Of a DNA stretch of 64,000 nt, positions 13,395 through 24,955 are shown piece by piece. Source of the DNA: Quillaja saponaria (lineage: Eukaryota; Streptophyta; Magnoliopsida; Fabales; Quillajaceae). Position 1 is the stretch's first letter, and the number at the start of each line of letters is the position of its first letter. Both the position numbers and the translations under genes were made by a program. Below the pieces are notes generated by a model. The model ran no database searches, had not been told where the DNA came from, and saw only the letters and a list, made by a program, of their open reading frames with translations. The DNA lies in assembly GCA_029379385.1 (NCBI GenBank), contig CM055611.1:17492062-17556061 (forward strand), read 5' to 3'.

Positions 13395-14274
13395 CGAAAA
13401 AATAAAAAAATTTGGTTTTGGTTCAATGGGTTTTCATACCCTTTTCTTCTTCGTAGTGTTTTTGTTGAATTGTGCAAGCGAAACGGGAGGACCTCCGCTC
13501 TGCAAGTGTCTGGGTGCTATATTTATGGGTATTGATAGCATTTTGAGGATCTAAGAATACGGTGAATAGCGAATAAGGTAATGAAAATGGTTGGTTTGGA
13601 TATTTGGTCATTTCAATGAAATTGAGAAAAACATGCAATGCAAGCTGTACTGAGTGCTTGCTACAGTTGTAGACAAAGCTAGGTGGGAAAAACTGCTTAG
13701 GTGTTACTTTTTAAACATAAAATGCTTGATGCATTGTATAAGGATTGGATAATATAGAAATGTATAATTACACTGTTGTTATAACGATGTCTTAACCTTA
13801 TACTGCTCTATACTTTTACTGTCGGGGCAGACCCAGAAATTTTTTGCAGCCCAGCCAATATTATAATAATTTTTTTGGACTAAAATTTCAAGTCAATTTA
13901 AAATTTGTCCTTTCACACCCATGAAACCAATTAATCACGTAATAACAACTAATTATGACATTCATCACCCATAATGGTACAATCCAAATAATCATATAGA
14001 AGCAAACAATGTATGTTGTTCATCACTTATGAAGGTGGGATCCAAATAATAACATAAAAATAAACAGAGAAGTAAAATAGTCAACCAAACAAATTAAGGT
14101 TTTTGTTCATAATCAAAGATTAAATAAAACTCATTTGTGGACAATGACACTCTTCCTATCTTATAAATAAGAATATTTTCAAAACAGAAATGTTATTTAC
14201 TGGAGCCGATCTTGAGTTTGTGGTGTTAATTTTCTTAGATCTGATCATTTTTATGATAGATCTTGAGTTTTTTA
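13395..14274. other. NRAMP upstream region
   Basis: Contains the NRAMP 5' UTR and probable promoter, read on the minus strand. A TATA-like stretch (CCATAAATAT on the minus strand) lies near 13520-13530, about 130 bp upstream of the ATG. No other gene is seen. Confidence 0.4.
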
Positions 14275-14284
14275 TTTATTTTTT

Positions 14285-15018
14285 GATCAATTGCATTTTA
14301 CTCCCACAAACTACCCTAGTTTTGAACTTTCGCGAACTATTAAATTAGGTATATAACCTTCTTATTTGAGTCATAATTAGTAAATAATTCTCACTCATCC
14401 AAATTAGTCATTAAATATAACAAATTAACTTTTCAAAGACTAAACTATCCTTATTATAAGTTTTTTTTTATATATCTTTCACATTCTATTGTCTTGTTTC
14501 TTCTTTTATTTTTTTCTTTTTCTAGAAATTAAAATCTTCATGTTTATCCAATTTTGGTATATTCTTTACTAGAAGTAATATATTAATAAGAAAATAAAAA
14601 TTTTGATGAAAATATTATCATTAAAAAGAAAATTAAAACAACTTGTATAATTTCTATAAACGAGAAAAATAATATTGGTAAATCTATCAATAATTTAAAT
14701 ATTATGATAAGAAATAAAAATTATGAAAGATCAAATATTATTTATGTCTGCTAAAATTGAATCAATATAAAGAGTTTAGTTTCATAGAAAATAAAAAGAA
14801 AATGATGTAAAGAGGAGAAGACAAAAAAAAAAAAAATTATAGCTAAGGTAATTCAGTCTTTTATAAGTTAAATTGTTAGATTTAATGACTAATTTGGATA
14901 TGTTGGGATTATTTGCTAAGTATTACTCAAATAAAAGGGTTATGTGCCTAATTGAATAATTCATAAGGGTTATTGCAAAATGTGTGGTAGTTCATTGGGG
15001 GTAAAGTGCAACTGACCC
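14285..15018. mobile_element. MULE-like MITE with ~170-bp terminal inverted repeats
   Basis: The left end (GATCAATTGCATTTTACTCC onward) and the reverse complement of the right end (GGGTCAGTTGCACTTTACCC onward) align imperfectly for about 170 bp, including matching AAATTAGTCATTAAAT blocks. The flanks are identical 10-bp direct repeats, TTTATTTTTT at 14275-14284 and 15019-15028. Long TIRs with a 9-10-bp target duplication fit Mutator-like non-autonomous or foldback elements. The ~390-bp middle is AT-rich and non-coding. Confidence 0.8.
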
Positions 15019-15042
15019 TTTATTTTTTCCAATTTCAATAAG

Positions 15043-15820
15043 GGTATGTTTGGATCCAAATATTAGAATTAATGTTTAGAATTGTAACCTCAATTCTAAT
15101 TATGATAAAATTGAAATTGGGATAAATTATACTTTTATTGTTTGAATCTAAAAAAAATTACATCTTGGAATTGGACCTTTGACTAAAACATAGCAATAGG
15201 TGAACAAGACTTTTAGCCAGAGAGCAAGCAACTGGTGTTCAATAAAGGATTCGACTAATAAGTTAGGATCGCAAGAATTAGCAGCCTAATACAAAAGATA
15301 AAGCATTAGATCCCACTGTAATTGGTAGCTCCATGATGAAAGAGGAAGCATTAGATCCCGCTGCAACTGGTAACCCTCCTCAATATTTTGAGCCCATTTT
15401 CCTATTGACTCTGTTCCCTTCAAGCTTGAGAAGGTTATGAGGAAGACGATGGTGAATTAAATGTTTTGCTATTTTGATAGGTTTTTTCTCTTTGAATCCA
15501 GTAATCTATCTCCAAAACCATCGCAGTGAGAATTTGACAGTTGGGTTGTGCCTAGGCTTTGGTTAAGGATGTATTCAAAGTTGAGGGAGAAGTGAAGGCT
15601 CCGTGGAGTTGAGGGAGAAGAGAGAGTCTTGGTGGACTTCTAATTCTTTTGAGTTTACCTAAAAATTTGGACGACATTTTTTCAGTTATGTTGCAATTCC
15701 TAAGAATTGGGTCTATGAATTGCAAGTCCAAGTACAAAATACAACCAAACTAAAAAAATTAAAATTGGGCCACTAATTCCAATTCCCATGACCCAATTCT
15801 TAGGATCCAAATGGATCCTA
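15043..15820. mobile_element. Possible TIR element
   Basis: The left end AGGGTATGTTTGGATCC and the reverse complement of the right end (AGGATCCATTTGGATCC) form imperfect inverted repeats of about 30 bp, both followed by A/T-rich sequence with AGAATT. No clear target duplication was found. No coding content is recognised; an internal minus-strand frame at 15552-15737 is probably spurious. Confidence 0.35.
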
Positions 15821-17106
15821 AAGAAATTTGTCTCAAATTTTTTGAGATTTTAGTTTCAGTAGATTTGATCTTTCACTTTCTTACTAGGAGGTTTTAATAT
15901 GGGATATCATCTGGGCAGCAGCTTTAGAATCCTTACAACACTTATGTACATAATGCCAAACATAAATGCAATTAGCCAATTACCAAGACAAATGGATGAT
16001 AATGTAATATAAAAACCTAAATCCATAAATAATTTAAATAACTCTCTAAATTGTAAACATTTTTTTCTCTGCCACAACTGCAAGTGTGCAAAAAGCCAAA
16101 CACAACAATATATTATATTCAAGCAAATCGGATGAGTAAAGAACAAGCACATAATGTGAAAACAGAGTCTCTGAAACAAATGCAAGAAAATCAACACAAT
16201 TTCTAATTCTGAGAGAGAAGGAATACGACGAGAGTATGCAAGTTGAATTATTTGGGAAGGGGAGAATCAACATTATAAGTTTATATTATCATGTTGCTAC
16301 CAAATTTTGTATAAGAGCCAATTTAATAGTTTTATATTATCTTGTTTTCTTTATACGATGCTCCAAACCAGAAGGTTTTGAAAACTTATTATGCAAATGG
16401 GGTATTTCTAAAAATTAGGGTTCAAACCCCGGTTCTTGTGCAACCTCAGACGTTCAACATGTTGTTGACTTGCTAGGCAAGTACCATGTGTGTATAAAAC
16501 CAAGTGTTGAGCACCTAACTTTTAGTCTTGATATTCAATGCCCAATTTTGACCAGTTTGTGACACTTGGCAATCCCTCATTACAGATATCTTGGTTCCAA
16601 GAGGGATGGCAATTCCGTTAAGGAATTCAACATGTGCAGTTGTGCACCATTCAGTTGCCGAGTACGCTCCCTATCCCAAAGCAAGTGAGTAGAGTATTCA
16701 TAGTACAAGTTAGAAGTTGAATCTTTCCTGATTAACATTGTATACATGTCTCCATGCTAGCTGTTGTTTTGCAAAATCAAGATTCCCTTAGGTAACCCTT
16801 TCCATTGTTGCACTTGAATCTAATGATGATTTTGTATTATATGAGAATGAGATGATATGATATGATTACATAGAGAAAACCTGTATATATAGGCTGTACA
16901 AATTGACCTAGTATAACGAACCTAGCCTGTTATAAGACCAAGTACAATAATCAAGTATAAATCATCGGCCATTAGCCATGGGTCATAATATACTTTAACT
17001 CTCACTCTTAAATTGAAAGTGGTTGACTTGGAACTAGCTTGAGTTTGGAAACCAAATTGATGAAAGTGTATCTCATAAATAAAATACTTGTGCTGGTACA
17101 CGTGAG

Positions 17107-17408
17107 GTGACGTATAACAGGTAGGAAGATTGTGCTTCCCTAATCAATGTTCAGGTATGTCTTATGCAGTGCCTTCCAAGTACGTGTGACGTATAATATG
17201 TAGGGGGATTGTGCTTCCTTAAGCCATGTTCAGGGACGTCTCACATAGAGCCAGTTCAAGTATGTGCTCAGGGACGTATAAAGAGTTATAAATACGAATG
17301 AGATGACGTATAACAGGTAGGGGATTGTACTTCCCTAAACGATGTTCAGATACGTCTTATGCAGGGCAGTCCGAGCACATGCTTAGGGACGTATGAAGAG
17401 ATATAAGA
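17107..17408. repeat. Three diverged tandem repeats (~80-115 bp) inside the TRIM-like element
   Basis: Copies begin near 17109, 17188 and 17304 with TGACGTATAA[CT]A, continue with GATTGT[GA]CTTCC and GATGTTCAG or CATGTTCAGG, and the last two end in AGGGACGTAT[AG]AAGAG. The unit is GC-richer than its surroundings. Its role is unknown; internal amplification in a non-coding retroelement is likely. Confidence 0.7.
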
Positions 17409-17816
17409 AATAATATAATATATATATATATATATATATTGAACAAGAAGACGATGAGTTGGTTAGGATGGTGGAGATAAGGGGAGCTAAGAGTAACCTC
17501 AAATCAAAGGGACAATTCAATGGCTAAAAGAAGGCTAAGAGGCGGTCTAGATGGCTGATGGGTAAAGAGATTGAGGAAGCAGTTGTAGAAAGGGTTGAGT
17601 TAGAGGGTTGCTTCCAAGAAGGAAATGGCAACCCCTTAGGAAAAACTTTTAGAAAATCTAAGCTCCTGATACCAACTTGAATCTAATGATGATTTTGTAT
17701 TATATAGGAATGTGATGATTTAATTACATAGAGAAAGCCTGTATATATAGACTGTACAACTTGACCTAACATAATGAACCTAGCCTAGTATAAGACTAAG
17801 TACAATAATTAGGCAT

Positions 17817-18755
17817 TAAGGCCGAGTCTTTGATCGGGTTAGTCGGTTTTAGAGCTTTTTCCTGGCCGACTTGACTATATCAGTTCCCTGAAATGTTCTA
17901 CGTACTGAACAATCGAAAATTTTGGTTGTCTAAAATTTCAAGTAGCCACATTTTCACTCTTTTACGATCAATTTATGTCGGTTACTAATTATTCAACACA
18001 AAGCCCTAAAATTTGAAGTCCAAAATTCAAGGAAAGAGTAGAAAAGAGAATAACAAAACAAGATTGGGGAAAAAAACTAGCTAAATTTAACAATTGTTCT
18101 TCAGTTGAGAAATACGATCTATATACAACAAATTTCTTCACATATCTAAAAAATATCGATGATAGAGAGTTAATGTGTTGCCTGATCTTGGTTTTTTCTT
18201 TCATCCAAAAGCTCAACCATGTTAACCAATCTGTGAATAATCTCGCAAGCACCACTTTCGAAGAAACAAATGCAAAAAGAATCAGAGAAGAGAAAGTATT
18301 TTCATCTAGGCTGGTAGATTGAATGTTGGAGAGAGATAAAACTTGGACATTGTTGTAATTTTGTAGAATGAGAGAGAGGCTGAAACTATGTATTTGTGGC
18401 TCTTTTTGTCTGGTAGCTACTTTCTTTATGCAGTTTAGAGATGAAAGGGTAGGGAGTTTAAGATTTTTTAGTTTGATTTTAATAAATAGATAATGGGCTA
18501 GAAGTCTTTGAAATAGTAAAAAATAAGGTGGGCTTACTTTAATAGGGCTGGTGGAATTTCAATATTAATAAAAAGTTGGAAGTGGGTTCTATTTTGGTTG
18601 GGTTAGTTGGCCGACCCAATATTTCAAAATGACCCGAAAATACACCTGACTCGATTTATATGAATAAATTTAACCCGTCCTCAAAACTGATTGAATCGTG
18701 TTGGGTCGATTTTGGGGTCTGGTTTTTGGTTTGACAGTTTTTATGCTTAGCCCTA
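17817..18755. mobile_element. hAT-like non-autonomous DNA transposon nested in the TRIM LTR
   Basis: A 939-bp insertion in the right LTR, flanked by 8-bp duplications TTAGGCAT (17809-17816) and TCAGGCAT (18756-18763). Its ends TAAGGCCGAG and (reverse complement) TAGGGCTAAG form a short imperfect inverted repeat of hAT type. Subterminal GGTTAGTCGG and GTTGGGTCG clusters also suit hAT elements. No transposase was found. Confidence 0.7.
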
Positions 18756-19010
18756 TCAGGCATAAATCATGAGCCATAATATACTTTAACTGTTGTGTAT
18801 CCTTCGGTGGCAAAGGACCTAAGCAAGTTCAGAGTCACTGCAGATTGGTAATAAGCCCTAATCTTCCTATGAGGGTTTGGGATTGTAGATTTCTCATCAA
18901 AAGTATCATCATTTATGTTGTCCCCTTTGTAACTTGGGAGCTTCACACCATTCTTCTCCTTAAAAGGGTTTGATCTTAGTTTTGCAAATCGACCAATCAC
19001 TTCTCCCACC

Positions 19011-21532
19011 TAAAACAAGCCAGGTCTCCAATTCAAAGTCATTTGATTGAACTAAATCACATAAAGGTTCCCAATGAAAAGAGAAGTAATTCAAATAAAA
19101 ACGAATTTATAAAAGCCAAAACTAATAACATGTTTGACTTTGATTAAAAATTAGGTTTTGAACACAGTTTTATATTTTAACAAATACAAGGTGTCTAACA
19201 CCCAATTTTTGCTTTGATTATCCCACCTAGAACCTAGGTGGCGTACTCCTCTAGGAGAAAATTGAGATGGTAGCAAAAGCCGAAGTTGAACCCTAGGCAA
19301 CTAGTTTAAAGCCTCTCATTTAAGCTATATAAGTTTTACAATTCGCACCATTTTCCCGTTTTTTCCAGTAGGAGGAAAGGAAGTTGCAGAACTAGCATTT
19401 CTTTCATAATCAAACATAAAACTGAGAGTAGGGAATGGAAGGGAAGGGAAATGTGGCCTTTCAATTTCTCTTAATCTTTGTTAACAACAAATCTTTTAAA
19501 ATAAATTTAATAAAACTAGTATTAGAATTAGAGTTAGGTTTACGAAAAAATTATTTTTTGGCTGTTAGAGTCCTAAAAGCTGCCAAAAGCTAAACTTAAC
19601 ACAAAAAAAAAAAAAAAAAAAAAAAAAAACATTTTCAAATAGAAAACAAGGAAAGCTCAATTGAATTTTAATAATTATTATTTTTGGACAAATAACCATA
19701 AAATATTTATCAAAATAGTCTTTTTAGTACTTTCAATACTCAATATATTTTTTTGAAAAAATAAAATAAAATAGTATTTTTATATCTCACAATACTTTTA
19801 CATTAACTCATCCAAACATATTTTCATTTTTTTATACATCAATTTTTATATAGCTTTACTTGAATAATATTTTTACACACATTGTTTTTTAGAGGACAAT
19901 ATTAAAAAGTAAAAACTTAAAACTTATTCAAAAATAAAATAAGATTTATTGGTAATTTAAAATTATGATATCTGTATTTTTTTTATATTTATCTTATTTT
20001 GATAAGATATATCAAAAATATATTTGAGGTGTTTTTATGATTCATTAACGGTGTGTTTAGAACAAGATAAAAAATAAAATTCATTTCATTTAAAATGAAT
20101 TCTATAATTCAATTCATTTATAACGAGTTCTCTTATTTGAAATAAAAATTATACTTATGAAATGTAGTCTAATTCTTTTATTTGGAACAAATGAAAAATA
20201 TATTTTAAGCATTTTTCCCATACTGCCCTCAAATTTTTAAAAAATATATATAATTAGCATTAATCAACTAAAAATATAAAGACGGAGAGATTAATTGTTA
20301 TTCTATGAATAAAAAATAAGTTGAGATGAAAAAACTTGTGATTGATTAGATGAATTTGAGATGAAGTGTGGTCTTATCAATTTATCTAAGTGAAAAACAT
20401 GTGTAATATAAGGATAAAAATGTCATTTGAAGTGAAAAAAATAATAACTTATCTCAAATGAATTATACTATGAAATTCGACCTATTTGGTGTAGAATTCA
20501 TAATTGAATAAAATTTAGATTTCAAATGAACTTCATTTAAATTCTACTCCAGTTCATTTGTTCCAAATATAAGAATTATAGAGTTCATTTCAAATGAACT
20601 AAATTCTATATTTTTTAGATGTTTCAAACATAGTATAACTATTAATAAGTTGAATAAAGAAGTACACCAAAAAATCAAAATATAACAATTGAATAAAATT
20701 AAATGTAAAATTAAAGTGAATATATGGACCAATCCTATCGGTTAATTATATTTTCACTTATTTTGACCTTGATCATCTCATTGCTTTAATTGAAAAAAAA
20801 GAAAGAGATTTATTTTCTTATTAGAGAAAAGTTATATGTGTGAAGCTAAATCACTTAGGCTTGGTTTTATAATACTGTGATTTTGTAAGGGATGTTGTAC
20901 TTTTCTAACTTTCTTAAATTTACTTTTAAAATATAACATCAGTAATGTATGGTGAAATAATATAAAATCTGTCCTTAGTAAGTAAAAGCAACAAAAATAG
21001 ACTTGATTTGGCAATACTATAACTTTTTTTAATTAAAAATTAAGATTTTTCTAGTTTTAAAAATTTTTTGAGGTAGAAAAGTATTCCTTAAAATGCTTTT
21101 AAAATCACCTCTGATTTTTAAAAAATCAGAACAAAAATGCCCTAATTTTTTTTACCTAACATAAAAAATTGACTTATACTATTCATAAGCATAAGCACAT
21201 TCTCAAAAGAATTATCAAACCAAGCCTCAATTGTTTTGTATAATAATGTGAGATGAATTTGGGTATTTATTATAAAAAAATAAAAATTAAATGATGAAGT
21301 TGATAAACTTACTTGTCTACTTGACAAGGTTGATATTTTTGTCAAGTTTTTTTCTTAGCAAAAAAAAGCAAAAAAAAAAAAAGGCACTTGTATATTTATC
21401 TGCTTTTAGACGTAGGCTCGTAGCATTCCAAGACTTCCCGCCGAGCCTTTTTCCCAGGTTTTCAAATTCTGATCGCTCTTAAAGGGCCAAAATAGGATTC
21501 GGTTTTTGAGAGGAAATTCTGGGCAGAGAGAA
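19011..21532. other. AT-rich intergenic region upstream of SKA1
   Basis: Contains a 28-base poly-A run (19602-19629), a MITE-like element at 20051-20632 and A/T homopolymers. The last ~150 bases before 21533 probably hold the SKA1 5' UTR and promoter. No further gene is seen. Confidence 0.45.
20051..20632. mobile_element. MITE-like element, GTGTGTTTAGAACAAG family
   Basis: The left end GTGTGTTTAGAACAAGATAA and the reverse complement of the right end (CTATGTTTGAAACATCTAAA) match imperfectly. Both are followed by related ATTCATTT[CG]A[TA]TT blocks, about 55 bp in all. A half copy (TGTGTTTGGAACAAGATAAA) occurs at about 58050 and 62758. The interior is AT-rich and non-coding. The target duplication is unclear. 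Confidence 0.55.
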
Positions 21533-23665
21533 ATGGAGGTGAAGAAAGCTGGGTCGTCTCTGGATTCTTTGATCTCTTCCTTCAACAGTCGAGTCACGGA
21601 GCTTCAAGAGCTCGTTATTGGACGAAACAGTGAGTTTAACCCAAAAATTAAGCTCCTTTCTTTATTGATTTACAACATCTATTACAATACATGCACTACT
21701 GTATTTTTTGCAGTGTACCCAGCTAGCAGCATCACCGATCTGTCGGCGGTGGACACTGCATTAAAAGCTATGGAGCTTCAGGTGCAGGCTATCAAGGACC
21801 GGTTGCGAGAAGAGACAGAAGCTATACCTAAAGCCAAGGTATCCTTATTCCAATCCATAATTTCATCCTTGGATAGTTCAATTGAGGTTTGTTTTGTTGC
21901 TGAGAAAAATGAGGAATTGCGTTAGGATTCCAATTTTTATTTTTTTATTTCTGCAATTGTGAAAGACTGATTGTACAGTTTCAAAACTGAATTGAGATTA
22001 TAATTAAGTTTGCTTTGTTGTTGAGGGGATGTAGGTATGACCCTTGAAATAGAAGAAGTATGTACGATAGTGTAATTCAGTCAACTAAATTCTGTTTCCT
22101 ATTGTGCTTGGATATTCTTTAGGAAGTTAAAACCCTAGTCTTCGATTATGTATTGGTTCTGATACTGGGAAGTAATCCTTCACTTAAATCCTCCTAATTT
22201 TGTTTTGTTTATTTGAGTTTCTAACCACTGAGTTGGTGTTTCGTGGCACATCTGAGTGACCAAAATACAAACAGTGTGCTATGCTTAGTCTTAGGAATTG
22301 AAACTAAAATCCTTAGCCTTCAATTATGTATTTCCCCGGGGATGGAAAGTGGAAAGTAATCCTCCTCTTACATAGTTTATGTTTTGTTGTTCAATTGAGT
22401 TTCCAATAACTGAGAGTTTTGGATTTACAACAGCTGTATAACTGTGAAATTGAGGGAAGCGAAAAAAAGGTATCTTTCTGTAGGATGTGTAGTCTTATAT
22501 AATCCAAGTTATAAAGAAGCAGAAGACATAACCTCATTCTTCGCACTTTCCTAGTGTTTATTGGAGAGACCAAACGGAGGGTAAAGATTTGATTGATGAT
22601 GGTTGAGTATCAAGTTTCATGTTTTCAGTTGAATTCCAATAAGCTGGGTTCTTTTCTCTGATTGCAGAAACTCATCGACGCTTCATTGAGTCAGCAGAAG
22701 AAATTGCAAAGTATGTCTGTTCATGTTCCGACATATTTGACTGATACAATGACAATGTCGAGCTTGGAAACGAGCAGATGGTGATTAGTTTGTTCAATAT
22801 CCATATAATGATGTAAGTGATGCTATGAACAATTTACCCTTATCAGATTTCTAACATTTATAATTTTGAGTTTCAGTTTGTTACCAGAATTTTCTAGACG
22901 GGACTCTGGCTTTGAGTCTTTAAAACCTGAGGAGGAACCTGCAGGGCTACCTAAGGTAATCGGAATCTTTTAGAGCAGGATCATCTTAAAATTGGTGAAC
23001 ATCACCTCATCGATGGAAATGGTCTAAGACCTTTTTAAGTACAGCATGATTAAAGAGTACATTCAGAGGAACCCTATTTAAAATTGCTAAAACCCCTTTA
23101 TTAGCTTATCATAGATGGTCTGCAATGGCACCTGGTCATAATGGAAACATACTATTTGCTTTGTCTTATCTAATATCCATAAATATATTTCGAACTTCAG
23201 ATTGGTAGTGTCTATACAGTCAACTTATACTCTTTTAGGATGGTGCTTGGTAGGAAATTAAAGATATGGGAGTTAATACTACAGGGAGATAATATCATGG
23301 AGCATATAGTAATGATAAAAATATTATGTTTGGTTGTGATAATAAATATAAATTAATCTTTAACCTTTTAAATATTAATCATATTTAATTCAGGATTTTA
23401 AAGATTAACAAAAAAAAGTAAATATTTTTTATTTATTAATCACATTATTATTATTTTTAATTAATATTGTAATTTAAAAGTAAATTTTTTAGAAGAAAAA
23501 ACAAAAAAACATAATTACTTTAAATGTATCATTTTCTTCCTTTTCTTTCAATTTTTAAAACATATAATCATCATGTTATGAGGAAAAAAAAAAAGAAAAG
23601 ACATATTCTTTTATAATACTATTTTCTAGAAAATAAATGGAACGTAATTCTAAAATCAATTAAAA

Positions 23666-23669
<4 letters not shown>

Positions 23670-23702
<33 letters not shown>
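23670..23702. repeat. (AT)n microsatellite in SKA1 intron 4
   Basis: About 16 AT units, 36 bp upstream of the TRIM element. Confidence 0.9.
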
Positions 23703-23704
<2 letters not shown>

Positions 23705-23737
23705 TAGTCCAATGTTGCTAACAGGAGGCATGATGTC

Positions 23738-24613
23738 TATTAGGAATATAATATTATTGTATTGTGTAGTTCTACATTGTTTAAATGTGGAAGTCTATGT
23801 TTTATTATTTACTATAAATAAAGTTTATGGGTGTAGGCTTTGAGATATCAATCAAGGCCATAATCCTTTCCTTATTCTATTTTATTTAACATGGTATCAG
23901 AGCGGGTTTGAAACCCAAGCCCGATCTTGACCCGATTTTGAAAAGAACCCTAATATTCTCTTTCTTTTATCTGGCCACCACATGAAGAAAAAGAAGAAGA
24001 AAAAAAAGGAGCTTTGCCGCTAGCTATCATTATACCTAGTTATTTTTTCCATTCAAGCCTCATTATTTCCTTTTTTCTATCCCTAATTATCTCTTTCATC
24101 TAAAAGATGACTCACTCCTTTTTTCTTTTCAAGCCTATTTAGGGTTTGACGGCTCAAAGAGTTTGACAGTTCAACAGTACCTTCATGAACTTTCCGTTGT
24201 GTTTCTTTCCAGAGGTGCTCTTTTTATTTTTCCGGAAAATCCCGTTGTGCGTATTTCCAACGGTACTCTTTTTATTTTTCTGGCAAATTCGGTTGTGTCT
24301 CTCTCCAGCTAACATGAGTACTATTCATAGGTACCAGTATGTTCATCAAATGAATTGAAACTTCACCTAAATTGTTGTAAGTAAAGGGGAGTGTTGAGAT
24401 TGGTAATTAGGTTTTATTTGTATAAGATTGAGCATTATATGCTCCATCTTGAGGAGGAGTATTAGGAATATAATATTATTGTATTATGTAGTCCCACATT
24501 GTTTAAATGTGGAAGTCTATGTTTTATTATTTACTATAAATAAAACTTATGGGTGTAGGCTTTGAGATATCAATCAAGACCACAATCATTTTCTTATTCT
24601 ATTTTATTTAACA
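23738..24613 (+). mobile_element. Complete TRIM retroelement in SKA1 intron 4
   Basis: Two 154-bp direct repeats (23738-23891 and 24460-24613), over 90% alike by eye, start TATTAGGAATATAATATT and end TTATTTAACA. The 5' copy is followed at once by TGGTATCAGAGC (23892-23903), the initiator tRNA-Met primer-binding site. The 3' copy is preceded by a purine-rich TTGAGGAGGAG. The five bases on each side, ATGTC (23733-23737) and GTGTC (24614-24618), fit a target duplication. The 568-bp interior has no gag or pol but repeats a TTTTTATTTTTC[CT]GG motif. Total 876 bp, typical of a TRIM. Confidence 0.9.
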
Positions 24614-24829
24614 GTGTCCTCACACTAGGAAAGCTAGTCAGCTAATCAAATGTCAAAGGAATTGCTCAAACAAAGAAACATTCAAAAAGCTTCAGAGGTT
24701 TCTGGTCTTACTAAGGTCTTCCGGGTTCTGATTTGAGCCAACAGTTCTGCAATTGCTTCATAAAAAAAGAGAAGAAAAGAAGTTTAACCTGTCTTAAAAT
24801 TAGTTCTTAGATGATTAAAGTGTCAGTAA

Positions 24830-24955
24830 TTTTTGTAAAGGATCTTTAATCTCCTAAAGATATAACCCTTTACTCATTTCTTACCAAGCATATTTAAGAC
24901 AGAGTAATGTTTTATCTCTCTTAATCTCATACCAAACACACCCTTATTGTGCAAG
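24830..24955. repeat. Dispersed repeat fragment related to 9020-9165
   Basis: Shares GATCTTTAATCTCC, ATAACC[CT]TT and CTCTTAA[CT]CTC[AG]TACCAAAC with the 9-kb segment. Likely the end of a TIR transposon. Confidence 0.35.

Larger units (their letters stand above)
16812..18791 (-). mobile_element. TRIM-like LTR element inserted in the DAHP synthase relic
   Basis: Two ~190-bp direct repeats, 16812-17000 and 17676-18791 (the latter enlarged by an internal insertion), flank about 675 bp of non-coding DNA. On the minus strand the right repeat is followed by TGGTATCAGGAGC, the usual primer-binding site for initiator tRNA-Met, so the element lies on the minus strand. Target duplications are GTTGC (16807-16811) and GTTGT (18792-18796). 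With no gag or pol it fits a terminal-repeat retrotransposon in miniature. Confidence 0.75.
16582..19010 (-). pseudogene. DAHP synthase (shikimate pathway) pseudogene, split by transposons
   Basis: On the minus strand, 19010-18792 encodes [20 protein letters not shown] and continues through [29 protein letters not shown] and [13 protein letters not shown]. This is the plant 3-deoxy-D-arabino-heptulosonate-7-phosphate synthase sequence (family pattern GQFAKPRS, KLPSYRGDNING, IPDPQRMIRAY). It resumes at 16811 downward with ATMERVT, a stop, GNLDF, then after a deletion DSTSNLYYEYSTHLLW and ERTRQLNGA, then HVEFLNGIAIPLGTKIS in another frame. In-frame stops, frameshifts and an internal deletion make it non-functional. 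A splice-acceptor-like TTTTAG precedes 19010, so the copy appears unprocessed. The element at 16812-18791 interrupts it. Confidence 0.85.
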
